A stretch of 47,375 bases of DNA from Phoronis australis. Taxonomy: Eukaryota > Phoronida > Phoronidae. The notes under the pieces were generated by a model. It ran no database searches. It had not been told where the DNA came from and saw only the letters and a list, made by a program, of their open reading frames with translations. Location: contig NMRA01000483.1 in NCBI GenBank assembly GCA_002633005.1, positions 1 to 47,375 on the forward strand, read 5' to 3'. Shown one piece after another: positions 21,431-32,442 of this stretch; position 1 is the stretch's first letter; every line of letters starts with the position of its first letter. The translations under genes were made by a program, and so were the position numbers.

Positions 21431-21736
21431 ATCACTGGTGGCATTCTTCAACATTGGCTCAGTCTGACAGCAAGGTGATCTTGACCTTCCAGGCCTGGCC
21501 CTCGGTCAAGACACATTTACCCACCGCCACAAAGTTTGTTGTACTGTATAAACTGAATACATCAACATCATGGAGTCAAGTAGGAGGGGACATAACTCCT
21601 AGCTTATTGTCCACTGGTGTTGTGCAACGTGAAGTAGAACTAACAACTGCAGGGTTATACAAGTTCAATGGTCAAGTAGTTTATGCAGATGGGATTATTG
21701 AGTGGACTTCAGCTAAAAGTATAATGTTTTGTACAA
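21431..21736 (+). CDS. Receptor gene: beta-rich extracellular exon of unknown family
   Basis: A 306-bp exon with acceptor GTATTTTTCAG, donor GTAAGT, and phase 1 at both ends, which fits the preceding lectin exons and the following FN3 exon. The 102 residues begin DHWWHSSTLAQ and contain alternating hydrophobic strands (KVILTFQAWPS, KFVVLYKLN, REVELTTAGLYKF, GQVVYADG). This looks like an immunoglobulin-like or other beta-sandwich domain, but I do not recognise the family. There is one Cys, at the end (MFCTS). No transmembrane segment. Confidence 0.78.
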
Positions 21737-22434
21737 GTAAGTTGTCTTCTACAGAACTTACCTTTACTCTCTCTGTCTTGCTTGTTTTGTGCTTTAGTGT
21801 GCTCTAGTGTCCTCATATTTTTGTGACAGTTAGTGCCACTGGGAAATTAGAATGCACGCGCTTTCAGAGAGTAAGCATGATTACAGGGCACCCATTTGTT
21901 TGGAGACACGACTCTTAGCTAGTTCTTCTTTTCATAATCCTTTTGTATGGATCAAAATCCATCCTATAAAATGATCGTTTGTTTATAATTGAAGTAATAA
22001 CATTTATATTTGTTTTATGTTTCAACACATCAAGCCACAATAAAAGTGTAACTTTTTCAATACAGTTCTGTTGGAAATGTGGGCCTTTTTAGAATTCAAA
22101 CCATTACCTAAGATTTTTAGGGAATTCGATCAGAAATGGTGTTCTTTTGGGGGCGAATCTGGTTGTATGTGAGCAAAATGTCCCCTATATGCCCCCCGCC
22201 GAGGCTTTTCTTTTGCTTTCTTGAAAGTTTGGATACAGCCACGCCTGGCCAGATGTTTCTGTGTAATTTATAAACTTGAACAAAGCTTATTTCATTAATA
22301 AAATGCTCTGTTTTATAATAACTGAATAAACTATTGAACCATAGAATTGCTGTTACCATTGTGTATTCTGTCACTTCAATGCCTGTGTTCATAAGACAGG
22401 TTTTTTGACTTAGAAATTAGAATACGCAAAAGGT

Positions 22435-22719
22435 CAGTGCCGGATCCAGGATTTTGACTTGGGGGGGGCAGGGCACAGCAATAACCAGCCTAAAGTGTAG
22501 GGATGCCGGGGTCTTGAATTTTTGGGTTTGCGGATCTTTTGACTAAAAAAAAAACGGTAAACGCGGTTGTTCAGGGCCTATGCATTGTTTATTCACCCCC
22601 CGAACCCCCTGGTTGCGCGCATGTGCTAGTCAGCAATTCGCACCCAAACTGCCAAATGGTATCTGGTAGAATTTTAGGGGGGCCATGGCCCCCTTGGCCC
22701 CTCCCCCCTAAATCTTCTA
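22435..22719. mobile_element. hAT-like MITE with G-rich terminal inverted repeats
   Basis: Starts CAGTGCCGGATCCAGGATTT followed by a G run, and ends with a C run, CCCCCCTAAATCTTCTA. Candidate 8-bp target duplications flank it: CAAAAGGT (22427-22434) and CGGAAGGT (22720-22727), 6 of 8 matching. CAGTG ends and 8-bp duplications fit the hAT superfamily. Related copies or parts are at 34382-34760 and 38635-38700. Confidence 0.7.
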
Positions 22720-22854
22720 CGGAAGGTTACCTTGATCGGCTTTAAGTTCATCACTGAGTGATAAGATTGTACTTTGTTTTGTAGAATGTTTGCAAAAACT
22801 TAGTTCAATTGGAAAGTTAACCACTGCTTAATTTGTTCACTTGTTTTTCCTTAG

Positions 22855-22937
22855 CACCCTCTCCTGTACAAAACTTGACTGGTACATCAGCACGACAAGA
22901 TAGTTCTACAAAAGCCACTCTAACACTTACTTGGGAT
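22855..22937 (+). CDS. Fibronectin type III domain, 5' exon
   Basis: An 83-bp exon with acceptor TTTTTCCTTAG, donor GTAAGT, phase 1 to 0. It encodes TPSPVQNLTGTSARQDS and then KATLTLTWD, the A and B strands of an FN3 domain: the Pro, the 'v.nL', and the conserved Trp (LTWD). Splicing after Asp at the B-strand end is a common FN3 intron position. It joins exon 23129-23348 in phase 0. Confidence 0.9.
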
Positions 22938-23128
22938 GTAAGTATTACTTTGGTGAAACTTTCCTTTACAAAGCATCTGTGTTCAAGAGTCACTGATAGC
23001 GCACTAAACTCATACATATATACAGCATGCATTGTGGTTCACTTCATGTAAACAAAAAGCATTCAACTATAATTGTAGTAATTGTGTCCATTTTTCTTTT
23101 TCCAAATACTTCAGTTTTTCCATTTCAG

Positions 23129-23348
23129 GATCCAACTTCAGTAAACTGTAACTCAATTCTGGAGTATCGCATTGTATTTAAAAAGAACTCTGACACTGCA
23201 TGGGGTCAAGCACAGACAACTCAGTCCAGATCTCACACAGTGCGAGACCTTGATGCTTACATCAAATATGATGTTGAAGTCACAGTAGTTAATGATATGT
23301 CCTTGCAATCAGTAGCAACGGTTATGGATATAACAACTGCTGAAACAG
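23129..23348 (+). CDS. Fibronectin type III domain, 3' exon
   Basis: A 220-bp exon with acceptor TTTCCATTTCAG, donor GTAAAG, phase 0 to 1. It encodes DPTSVNCNSILEYRIVFKK, WGQAQTTQSRSHTVRDLDAY, KYDVEVTVVNDM and ITTAETG. These match FN3 strands C to G: Tyr in 'EYRIVF', Leu before Tyr in 'RDLDAYIKYDVEVTVVN', and T-A-E at the end. The longer frame 23027-23440 runs over both splice sites and should not be used as the gene. Confidence 0.92.
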
Positions 23349-25276
23349 GTAAAGTAAAAGTTGTTAACAATCCATGTTGGAATGGACATAAGATTCTGAA
23401 ATCACATCTCCATGATGTGTGTGTTTTGGCGTGTGTGTAACTGTGTGTGTGTGTGTTCATGCAAAGGTATTGTAATAAAGGCATTACAAGGATGTATGAA
23501 TCTGGTGGCATTTCTTTTCTCCCATGAATTTCTTAATNAAATCCGATTGTCCTTCATGTTTTTCGATATTTTGCAACAAGTTAGTTCCTCCTGAATGTTT
23601 TGAACGTTTTACTATCACTTAGGGCTATAGTGCCCCTAAATACCATACATGGCTCCATTTTGTAAAAGGCCGATTATGTCCTCCACAGTGAACAGGGTTA
23701 GACATGAACTCGACAAATGTAGGTTATTTTGATTAATAGTTGTTTTATTTTGCAATTTCCTCATGGGTATTTCTTCACACATATTCAAGTCAGATTTTCT
23801 GTTGATCAAGTGTTCATGCAATGCATTGTAATATCAAATGAAGGATAAGTTTGGTTGCATGACCGCAATTTTCCCACGACTTAAAACAAAAGACCGCAGA
23901 AATTTTCCTGACGAAATACCGGGTTTGCAGTTCTGTAAAAACATTCAAATGACAAGACAAACTCCACCACTGTCCATGGCAACTCGTCGCATGTTTTTTG
24001 ACCATCGGTCCTATCATTGTTTTCCTTTGTTGTGTCATTGTTGGATGTAACAACACAGGTCGCATGGATATAGAACCTTGCATACATCAGACCGTTGCCG
24101 ATAAGTGCTCGTCATTATATCTTTATTATAACAACCGAAACAATGAAGATGCTAATCTATTGTTCTCTATGCGACCAAGATTCCCGTGGATGACCACAGA
24201 AGAGGAATCCCAAAGTATCCACAAACAATGACCACGCACCTTAGTAACTATTACGGCGCACACGAATCCTTTCCGTGGAACCTAAACACCAAATTTTTAT
24301 ATCCGTGTATTGTGTTGTATTGCTCATGGTACATGTACGGGTTCAGACTCTGTTGTATTAAGATTCCAATCTCCAACACTGTAATATGTAGTTTGAGTAA
24401 AATTTCTAGACAATGCAGGTTTATGGATTTATTCTCCTTCAAATGAAGAGTAAAAATCAAATTCTGTACAGGTTTTTTAAAAGTAATCATTTATTGGAAG
24501 ATCACACATCTAAAAAATAAAACAATGTTTGACAATTTTATTCATTATCTTATTTGAAAATTGCCTACATCACAGACAACTCATCTAAGTTGAAAATATT
24601 CCTTGTGAAAAAATATAAAATACCAACCAGAGACTTGTGTACTACAAAATATGTTTTCGTAATACAATGCAAAGATAACTGTACAGTCAAAAGTGCAAAT
24701 GTTATGACTCTAATAAAAAATTGCCTTCTAGATCTTTTCAACACTCTAATTGCTACAGGACAGAGTCAACCACACAAAGCTCATAAAGCCAGGGAATTAC
24801 ATTTAAGGTGATGTAGTCTCACTGCGAAAAAGTGATTTCGCAATATCGCTGACAACACTGGAAATCTCTTCTTCACAAACTTGAGGTAGCTGTATTTACC
24901 ACATCAATGTTCTTATCAAAACTAACCACCACAAAATGGAAAATTGGCTTGTTGGTTCCAATTAGGCAGCATTTTACAATGAAATGGTCACGAAGAAATA
25001 CTTTTGCAACATGGTTTGCATTACAATTGCCCTACGATTACAGTTGTACATACATACTAGACCAGTAACAAAATTACCCATGGGAACCATAAAATGGTCA
25101 ATTCGCCAAAAAACAAGGAGCCACCAGAGCTAATGTGTCAATACTTTTCAGTACTGGAACAAAAAATCATTTGAAGTGGACATAAACTTGCCTAAAATCA
25201 CATAAAACAACTTTCGATTTAGATATTTTATCATCACGAAATAGGTATTACTTCCAGGTCACTTTTGAGCAATTTC
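23349..25276. other. Large intron, nothing recognised
   Basis: A single N at 23538 marks a gap. Frames here (e.g. 23838-24050, 24186-24446) lack domains and splice support. A short CCVIVGCNN string near 24035 recalls a THAP zinc finger start but nothing else follows. Confidence 0.4.
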
Positions 25277-25344
25277 AGAACTTTGAAAGATCTGGCAATA
25301 TGCAATTGCTAGAACTTTGAAAGATCTGGCAATATGCAATTGCT
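25277..25344 (+). repeat. Perfect 34-bp tandem duplication
   Basis: The 34-bp unit beginning AGAACTTTGAAAGATCTGGC occurs twice without spacer or mismatch, which suggests a recent slippage event. Confidence 0.9.
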
Positions 25345-26110
25345 AAAGACCAGACTAATAGTGTGCGATTTTATACACACAGCATGGTCTCAAGGAATAG
25401 CAAACTGTCAATTCGCTACAATTCCATAAATCACTTCCCATATGGATAAGGAACAAACTGAGCAAAGTTTATAGAGGTAAATGGTCTAAATCAAAACTTA
25501 TTACCTCCTGGACAGAATATGGGTTTACAACCCAGACAGAAAGATAAGTTAACAAAACCAGCCTAACTGCAACAGGGTCTCAAATTTCAGTAATATATAC
25601 CCATTTACAAACAAAAATCTATAATGGTAAATAAAATGCGGAAACATAAATTCAGATCAATTACGCATCTTCGAGGAAAAGGAATAGTACAGTGGTCAGA
25701 AATTATCTAAATGTGATGGCGACACTGAAAAATCCGGTCAGACCAAAAAATCCAGTGGCTAAACAAAATGAACAATGTACCATTACCATGTGACCCAGGA
25801 TCATAATCCGTGCCTGGACAAAAATTCAGTCTTAGACTAGGTAAATTTTAGATTTGTGCTGTTCACACAAGCAGTTCTGGTGCAAACAAAGCTTGCGACA
25901 ACACACAAGCCTATTTCCCTACACAGCTGAGCTGATATAATAATGCCCCCACTGGATTTAGCCAGAGTATTTACAGGTCCAGCCACTGCACTGTTTCCTC
26001 CCTTTGAATTTTTACAATGCTACATCCTTGACAATCGCACATTGCCTCTTTCTATGCATACTCCACTTCCTCTCTCCCAGTTTCCCCACATTTGCTGAAA
26101 GTGGCCTATC

Positions 26111-26513
26111 TCAACAAATTACTTTAGACCTGTTGTGGTATAAGCTAGTAATCTTTGGCATATACTTTTTCCCCAACTCGTTCCTCAAGCTACAAATTCT
26201 CTTTGACATATCTTCTGGGAGTAGACTTTTCGGCCTCTCTCTAGCCCCCCGACTTAGTTGTCCAGAAGGGTACCTTCTTGCTGGTTGTGAACTTTTCCAT
26301 ACCCAACCTTTACTAATAATCGGCAAGNTTGGCAAATACTTTTTCCCCAACTCGTTCCTCAAGCTACAAATTCTCTTTGACATATCTTCTGGGAGTAGAC
26401 TTTTTGGCCTTTCTCTAGCCCCCTCACTTAGTTGTCCAGAAGGGTACCTTCTTGCTGGTTGTGAACTTTTCCATACCCAACCTTTACTAATAATCGGCAA
26501 GTCTCCAACTTAA
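26111..26513 (-). other. Minus-strand open frame, duplicated across an assembly gap
   Basis: Each half encodes the same basic peptide (ISKGWVWKSSQPARRYPSG, RERPKSLLPEDMSKRICSL, NELGKKY), with very few differences, and the rightmost 73-bp part ends KITSLYHNRSKVIC before a stop. Good codon-like text on the strand opposite the receptor gene suggests either a nested minus-strand exon or a decayed element. I do not recognise the family. The duplication itself is probably an assembly artefact, so only one copy should be counted. Confidence 0.3.
26155..26501 (+). repeat. 173-bp near-identical duplication flanking an N (gap at 26328)
   Basis: 26155-26327 and 26329-26501 are the same sequence with only a few substitutions, separated by exactly one N. 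This is the pattern left when two contig ends that overlap, possibly as two alleles, are scaffolded without merging. Confidence 0.9.
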
Positions 26514-27121
26514 GCAGAAGCCACTTCTTCAGCATAAGCCTTTCCTGATTCCTAAAACTGTACTAATGAAAAATTAAACATATTAAATTTAATGTGGCCA
26601 TTTCGGCTCACAAAATATGAATACCAAGCTAAAGTGAAGGCACCAATATTTTTGACGGCTTTAGAATGTTTAATTAACTTCTTAATTGCAGAAAATCATT
26701 GGTAGACAAAACATACTCCCTAGTTTCTAAAAGTAGTTCATGGGCAGAAGTCATGTTTCACATTTGGTGGTTGTTATGAAAAGTTACGATGACTACCTAT
26801 TTTCTACGCCAATGTATACATGTAGTTGCATAAACATCAACACATTTGAATAAGATATGATTAAGCAATAAGACCCAAGTTATAAGCAATCACGGTGTGT
26901 CAATAAAAGTATTTTTGCATGAATGACGTGCTTCTAAAAATATTCCTCAGGGTCAGACCCTGGAGTTTAGTGATTCCTACCTGAGTTCACAGTCACACGA
27001 TGCAGGACGTTGAACCTTGAACGACTTTGGTCATTTTTCAGACCTCTATCAGATTTCTCCTCTAGTGTGCAGTGGATGTCCTAAGTGTCTTTGGCGACGC
27101 CAATATATCTCGATTGTAGGA

Positions 27122-27300
27122 ACGATGAATCGGGCAAGTGAACCTAATACGGTAGATTATGTAGCTCCTGCTGCACACAGTGCCTCCGAGGCAGACACTG
27201 AGACAAACGATGATTCGGGCAAGTGAACCTAATACGGTAGATTATGTAGCTCCTGCTGCACACAGTGCCTCCGAGGCAGACACGACAGACACTGAGACAG
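27122..27300 (+). repeat. 85-bp tandem duplication
   Basis: GGGCAAGTGAACCTAATACG to CCTCCGAGGCAGACAC occurs twice, offset by 85 bp, with almost no differences. There is no N between the copies. The encoded peptide ASEPNTVDYVAPAAHSASEA repeats with a frame change. Confidence 0.9.
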
Positions 27301-27764
27301 ACTACGATAGGACACGTTCCACCTCCACATCAGCTCCACATACTCTTGTAAGGTGCTCAAATGTCTCGCTCTATACCTTGTGCATTTCCCTAGAGTTTCC
27401 AAAGTTTTTTTCTCTCCGCAATTTGTAGAAATATCACATTTGATGCGACTGGCAGTGCCAGATAAATAGCTAAATTCGTAAACCCGCACTTTTAGTTTAG
27501 GTCAGCCATCATTCAACTAACGCATTGTAAGCTTTAGTTTGGTATTCAGACGAATTGCATGAACAAATTTAGTATAATGTCATATTTTATTGGGAAATGC
27601 TAGTGTCCTTAAAATTAATTAAAAACATTTAAGCAAATCAATTGCTTTAATTGTTGTATTATACCACGGCATATTAATGCGAAGAAACGGCGCACAACTA
27701 GTGACTGGTTTAACCTGACAAATACACATACGCGGTCTGAAAATAGTGAAAATCAGACACCTAT

Positions 27765-27895
27765 TACCAAGCTTGCCTGAAGGGCTGACAAAGTTTTTAT
27801 TGTATTAATTTCAAGGGCATGGAGTCTTCNTACTAAGCTTGCCTGAAGGGCTGACAAAGTTTTTATTGTATTAATTTCAAGTGCATGGAGTCTTC
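27765..27895 (+). repeat. 65-bp duplication flanking an N (gap at 27830)
   Basis: 27765-27829 and 27831-27895 differ at only about two bases and are separated by one N, the same unmerged-overlap pattern as at 26328. Confidence 0.9.
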
Positions 27896-28106
27896 TACAT
27901 GTCCATGTTATTATTTTTAGTTTTCTCGTGGGGGCAGCATCGCTATAAGGGTACAGCTTACTGCTGGTTTTTCACAAGACGGAAACGTACCTCCACGGAA
28001 ACAGTTCCAGTGTTACCATGGTAACCGATATTGCAGTGTCGGTGCCGTTTTTACTGACATTGGTCATGGACCTATCATGTGATATCAAAATTGTTCAGAA
28101 ACGATT

Positions 28107-28369
28107 CTGTTTGAAGCGGAAACTGGAATAGAAAATTTGGTAAAAAAATGACTCATTCCACACCAAGAAATTGCCTCATTTTGCCCCCCAGAACACTTCC
28201 CTTGTATCTCCTAAACCACCAAACTTTGTAGTGTCATACTTCACTCATTTTCTCTCATCCCTAATGTGATTTATCAGACTAAACTTGGATCTGAATGGTT
28301 GACCCCCCACCTTGCCGCTTGTTGGCTGTACTGTGGTCGGTGGATCCGTGGACTGATACTTAATGAAAA
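28107..28369 (+). repeat. Interspersed repeat, inverted copy at 47116-47375
   Basis: About 260 bp matching the reverse complement of the right end of the window, at roughly 95 percent by eye. Shared landmarks are ATGACTCATTCCACACCAAG, AAATTGCCTCATTTTGCCCC and GGATCCGTGGACTGATACTT. It contains no frame. The second copy runs off the end of the window. Confidence 0.85.
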
Positions 28370-28679
28370 AGCACGCTATGGTGATTAAGGTTCCCAATGG
28401 TTCATATCTTCTTTGTTAAGAACGTTTTAACTACATGCTTTATGTCAATCCAACATTCATGTTACTCTGTACACTACAAGTATTTCTAATTCAACACAAT
28501 TATAGTAAAGCGGAAGTGTTACTGTGTAGCCCTTTTATCTAGTAAAAATCGCAGGTGGCCTTTTCTTCTTATCTCGCGTTTGGCAGAATTCGGCTCTTTA
28601 AATATGTCGATGGGTGCATGGTCTGCATAAGACTGAGAAGGACGCCATTGTGAAATTTGTTTTAAAATTTCGAATAAGC

Positions 28680-28752
28680 GCCATTGTTGAATGTTCGCCA
28701 TACGCCAATATTGAATTTCACCATACGCCAATGTCGAATGTTCACCATACTG
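28680..28752 (+). repeat. Three copies of a 24-bp tandem repeat
   Basis: Unit of the form GCCATTGTTGAATGTTCRCCATAC with a few differences between copies; a fourth partial copy follows (CATACTGCAATTG). Confidence 0.75.
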
Positions 28753-30619
28753 CAATTGCTTCTCAGGGGTAGATGCTTCTGTTTCAAAAACACGAACAAA
28801 GATATGGCTAGAACTAATTACGTCACGGGACATTATATACGACTGAAAAAACCGCCCGACTTACTGTGAACATTGAAACAGTGAATCACCATTCGGTAAA
28901 CTTTGAACGAAGAGAACCTATTGCTACCGAGAAAAGTGTTTATGGGCAACGGCAAGAGGGCAACAAATACATTTCTGAATGAAACGTAAAAAATACCATT
29001 CTTAAAAAGAAAATATTAAATGTTTTTTCTATGTTAAATAAAATACTTTGCAATTTTCTCTATTGTGGTAACCACATTTAACTAAATCCAGCAAGCTTTA
29101 GAACACATGATAGGTCAATGTGACTATTCCAAGGGGATTAAACCAGCCTTCTTTAAAAGGATACGAAACTCGGATTTGGCCTATTAACAGATACTAAAAC
29201 CGACTTTAACATCGAGTTCTATGAAACAAAATAATGTTGTGTAAACCTTGACAAGCCTTAAAAGTTTAGAGACAAATATGAAAACTCCTTTCAAAGTCTG
29301 CTAAATGGACAAGCGTGACCTACGCTTTTAGCGAATTACACGGCAACTTTGGAAAAGACCACCCGCCAAGTATCAATTTGTGAGATAGAGAGTATGAATT
29401 TTTAGTTGAGTCCTGCCTTTATATTTTAATATTGTCGCCAATGATGCATTACCAGGTGACAGAACGAGGATTGGTTAAAATCATCAAAACAGGGTTTAGT
29501 ATCCTTTTAAATTTCGGAGTGTTCTTAAACGAACAAACTTCAAAAGTTAACAGAAATGTAACAATTTGTACAATGAATTAAAATGTCATATACACATATA
29601 ATAATGATGACACTGACACGTTTTCATTAAAGTAAAAAATCAAAAATGTGATGCATTGTATATCAATCACCAAGTCAAAGTGGTAACGACCGTTGATTGA
29701 ACAGTAGAATGTTTGATCCAAACTTCTAGGCTTTCCTCCCTGGATGGGTGGGCGCAGGTTGTCACTGAACGGTGCTAATAGCTGACGGTGCGACGATAGA
29801 CTGAAGAGTGGTTCACTTTATTTATGCAGACCGTATGTTCACAAGTTTACCCAAACAAAATGTTCGACGTAATGTCCGTTCTATGCTCCAGCCAGTGCTG
29901 CGAAGCCTTGACTTGTGATGAACTTCTGAGACACTTTCAGTAACTGTTACACTAGTTGGTTCAATAACCTGATGTCTCTATTTTCTGTAACTTGCACTTT
30001 AACTCAAATCAACTTCAATCAATTTTTTCCTCAAACCGAACTCGACTTCTCAACTCAATGGTAACCCTAACTGACTCACAGTGAGCAGTGCCATATTATC
30101 TATAGTCTTATACTGCTACGCACGCGCACTGTGGGATGAGCATTCTGGGATACAGCCGTGTCGTTATCAGTTTGACAGCGAGAGCAAGGGGAGAAAGTTG
30201 GCAAACCAATGTCTATATACTCCAACTCTCTCACTCTGTGCATTCATTTGAAAAGCCCACGTAATCCAGCGATTATATTGTAAACAGCACGCATGACGCT
30301 AACCGATATTTAAAAATACTATTTTCAAACGATGTTGAACAAATGTCGTGAAGAAGATTTGTTTTGTACGAAATAGTATTTCCAAAAATTTGAACAGAGA
30401 AAAACAGTTGACTTTCGGACAAAATTGGACTTACGCTTTCACCTGATGACTCCTTTGTGTGACTGCAAGCTCTGACCCGCTTACTAAAAAAGCATTGTTT
30501 ACCAACACAATAGTCTTATCGAACATGATGCTAGATCAGATCCTGATGTTGGAAATTTCTTGGTTTTAACAATCCATGGGAATGGTACGTAACGCACTGT
30601 ACGGGAACTTTTCACCAGT
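28753..30619. other. Large intron, nothing recognised
   Basis: AT-rich sequence with no supported exon, domain or repeat that I can define. Confidence 0.4.
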
Positions 30620-30915
30620 AAACACTTTCTAGAACTTCACGGATTTCTAAAAACCTCAGAATGTTCCAGACTACGGTTCTATTTTTCTAATTACCGATGT
30701 GATGGAACATTCTTCTAGCACGTCCTCCAATTTTCTCTTGTAAGCAAATTACGTTATCACTAGTCTGACCCTGTGGAACATTCTCCTGGAGTGTTTTCCA
30801 TTGTAAACAAATTGCATCATAAGTTGCCTGACCCCATGGGACACGCCAATCAAGTGCTATCTGCTAGTAAACAAATAGGACAACAAAATAAAACACATAG
30901 AATCAAAACCAGGGC
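30620..30915 (+). repeat. Diverged copy of the interspersed repeat at 3190-3430
   Basis: Contains two related halves (GAACATTCTTCTAGCAC and GAACATTCTCCTGGAGTG blocks), followed by TTGTAAACAAATTGCATCAT, CCAATCAAGTGCTATCT and AACAAATAGGACAACAAAAT. Same order as in 3190-3430 and 9670-9810. Confidence 0.6.
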
Positions 30916-32138
30916 CAGCCTACCCCTGACACAGACTACTTTAAGTCACAAAACTTACTGTATTGAAAGAACAGCAAGTAGCACAGTCATAATTAACTTT
31001 GATAAATAGATGGTGATTCTTGCACTGTTTAAAATTTGTAACTGATATCAATAACAGTGCTAGAACGCTGACGATTTCCGACTTTTCGTCATTCGGTACA
31101 TTAATGAATTTCTGAACTTGTGGTTGGCTTGAGAATCAGGATACAAATTTATATTACGAGAGCGTAACGGTCTGCTGTTAACAGTACCGTGCAACGTAAA
31201 AATCCGAAGACTTTTCGAATATCAAATGCAAGAAACTATATGCATCTAGATAAGAAAAATGAAGTTATACCCCTGGTATGGTCACAGGGTGAAATGACTT
31301 TTAATAAATAGCCCAATAGAATACATCTTCATATTCTTGACATGTTTTGAGGTGCACTCCTCATTCTCAAAGGTACAAGCACCATAACTGATGTAACGGT
31401 ATATACGCCAAAATTAAGTAAAAGACCATGCAGGTGTGAGACATGATAGATCAATATGGCACAAAGGGTAAACAAGCCTAAAATAACCTAAAAGCTATAT
31501 GAGACCAAGGTGGCACTCTTGCACATTCAGGGATGGTTTTAATTACCAACGATTATACAAGGCTTTTTAAGTTTTAGTCTATATGTAATCAGTCCTTCCA
31601 TTACCAATAAGCTAAAATTTGACATTGAGTATTCTGAAATTCATTCTTGATGATCATGCAGATGTTTGTATTTGTCAGAACTTCTGTTAGCCACATGCTC
31701 AGATAAACATGTACATATATTCACATGTCGACGCGTTTTCGCCAACGTTTGCATGCCCCACAGCCTGCACAGCAGAATTCATACACGACATGAGAGCGTG
31801 TGAACAAATGTAAACTGTCTTTAGGCGAAAACAGGCAAGTGATCTTAAAGACAGCGTCCAGCTGCTAAAACACCTTTTTTACACCAGAAATGCATGTATT
31901 GTTCATAAAAAATATTGCTTTTGCTTCTTACATACCACGGAAAGTAATTAATTGCGACGCAAATTACACCGCTAATAATTCGTAGCCCCTTCGAGCGCCA
32001 CAGAAAAAAATCTCAGCCAATCAGCGTAAAGTGGTTCATATGACATCATCGTGGCCACGAATTTACTGGGGAGTCACACTGCGTAACAGCTGAGTGCCAT
32101 TTCTTGGACGTTCTGTACTTGTCGATCTCTGGGCCAAA

Positions 32139-32292
32139 ATGCCTCTTTGGGTGGTGTGCGGGTGTAGCAATGTCAGCGGCAATGGGATACATTTGCGCAA
32201 CTTCCCCACCGATCACGTCGTGTGCCGTGCCTGGAATAGATCCGTATCCACGACAAGGCCTGGCGACAAACTTTCCCGATCGGCAAGATCTG
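32139..32292 (+). CDS. THAP-domain fragment of the Kolobok-like element
   Basis: Begins MPLWVVCGCSN and continues GIHLRNFPTDHVVCRAWNRS. This has the spacing of a THAP C2CH zinc finger start (C-x-C, then H-x-x-FP, then W). The second Cys/His pair expected further on is not in this exon, either because an intron follows or because the nested MITE cut the frame; read-through into the MITE gives the meaningless tail to 32333. In Kolobok and P-type transposases this domain recognises the element's ends. The start at 32139 is chosen because THAP domains usually sit at the very N-terminus. Confidence 0.7.
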
Positions 32293-32442
32293 GCATGCGT
32301 TCAGTAGACGCTAGGACCTACGCTAGGACCTAGCTAAAACCTAGTCAAAGTCATGTGCTCTCATTTAAAATGCACGGCGATATCTCACGTAATCTCGCGA
32401 AGTCTTGCTTTTTAGCGAGGTCCTAGCGTTACTGAACGGGAG
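32293..32442. mobile_element. Short MITE nested in Kolobok-like copy 2
   Basis: The ends pair as CGTTCAGTAGACGCTAGGACCT (left) and the reverse complement of AGGTCCTAGCGTTACTGAACG (right). The sequence TCTG precedes it (32289-32292) and follows it (32443-32446). Copy 1 of the host transposon lacks this segment, so the insertion is directly demonstrated. Confidence 0.85.

Noticed and set aside
23027-23440. A continuous 137-residue FN3 protein
   Set aside because: FN3 residues lie only between the splice sites at 23128/23129 and 23348/23349; the flanks are intron.
24000-24230. THAP domain suggested by CCVIVGCNN
   Set aside because: No FP, Trp or second Cys/His pair follows at the expected spacing.
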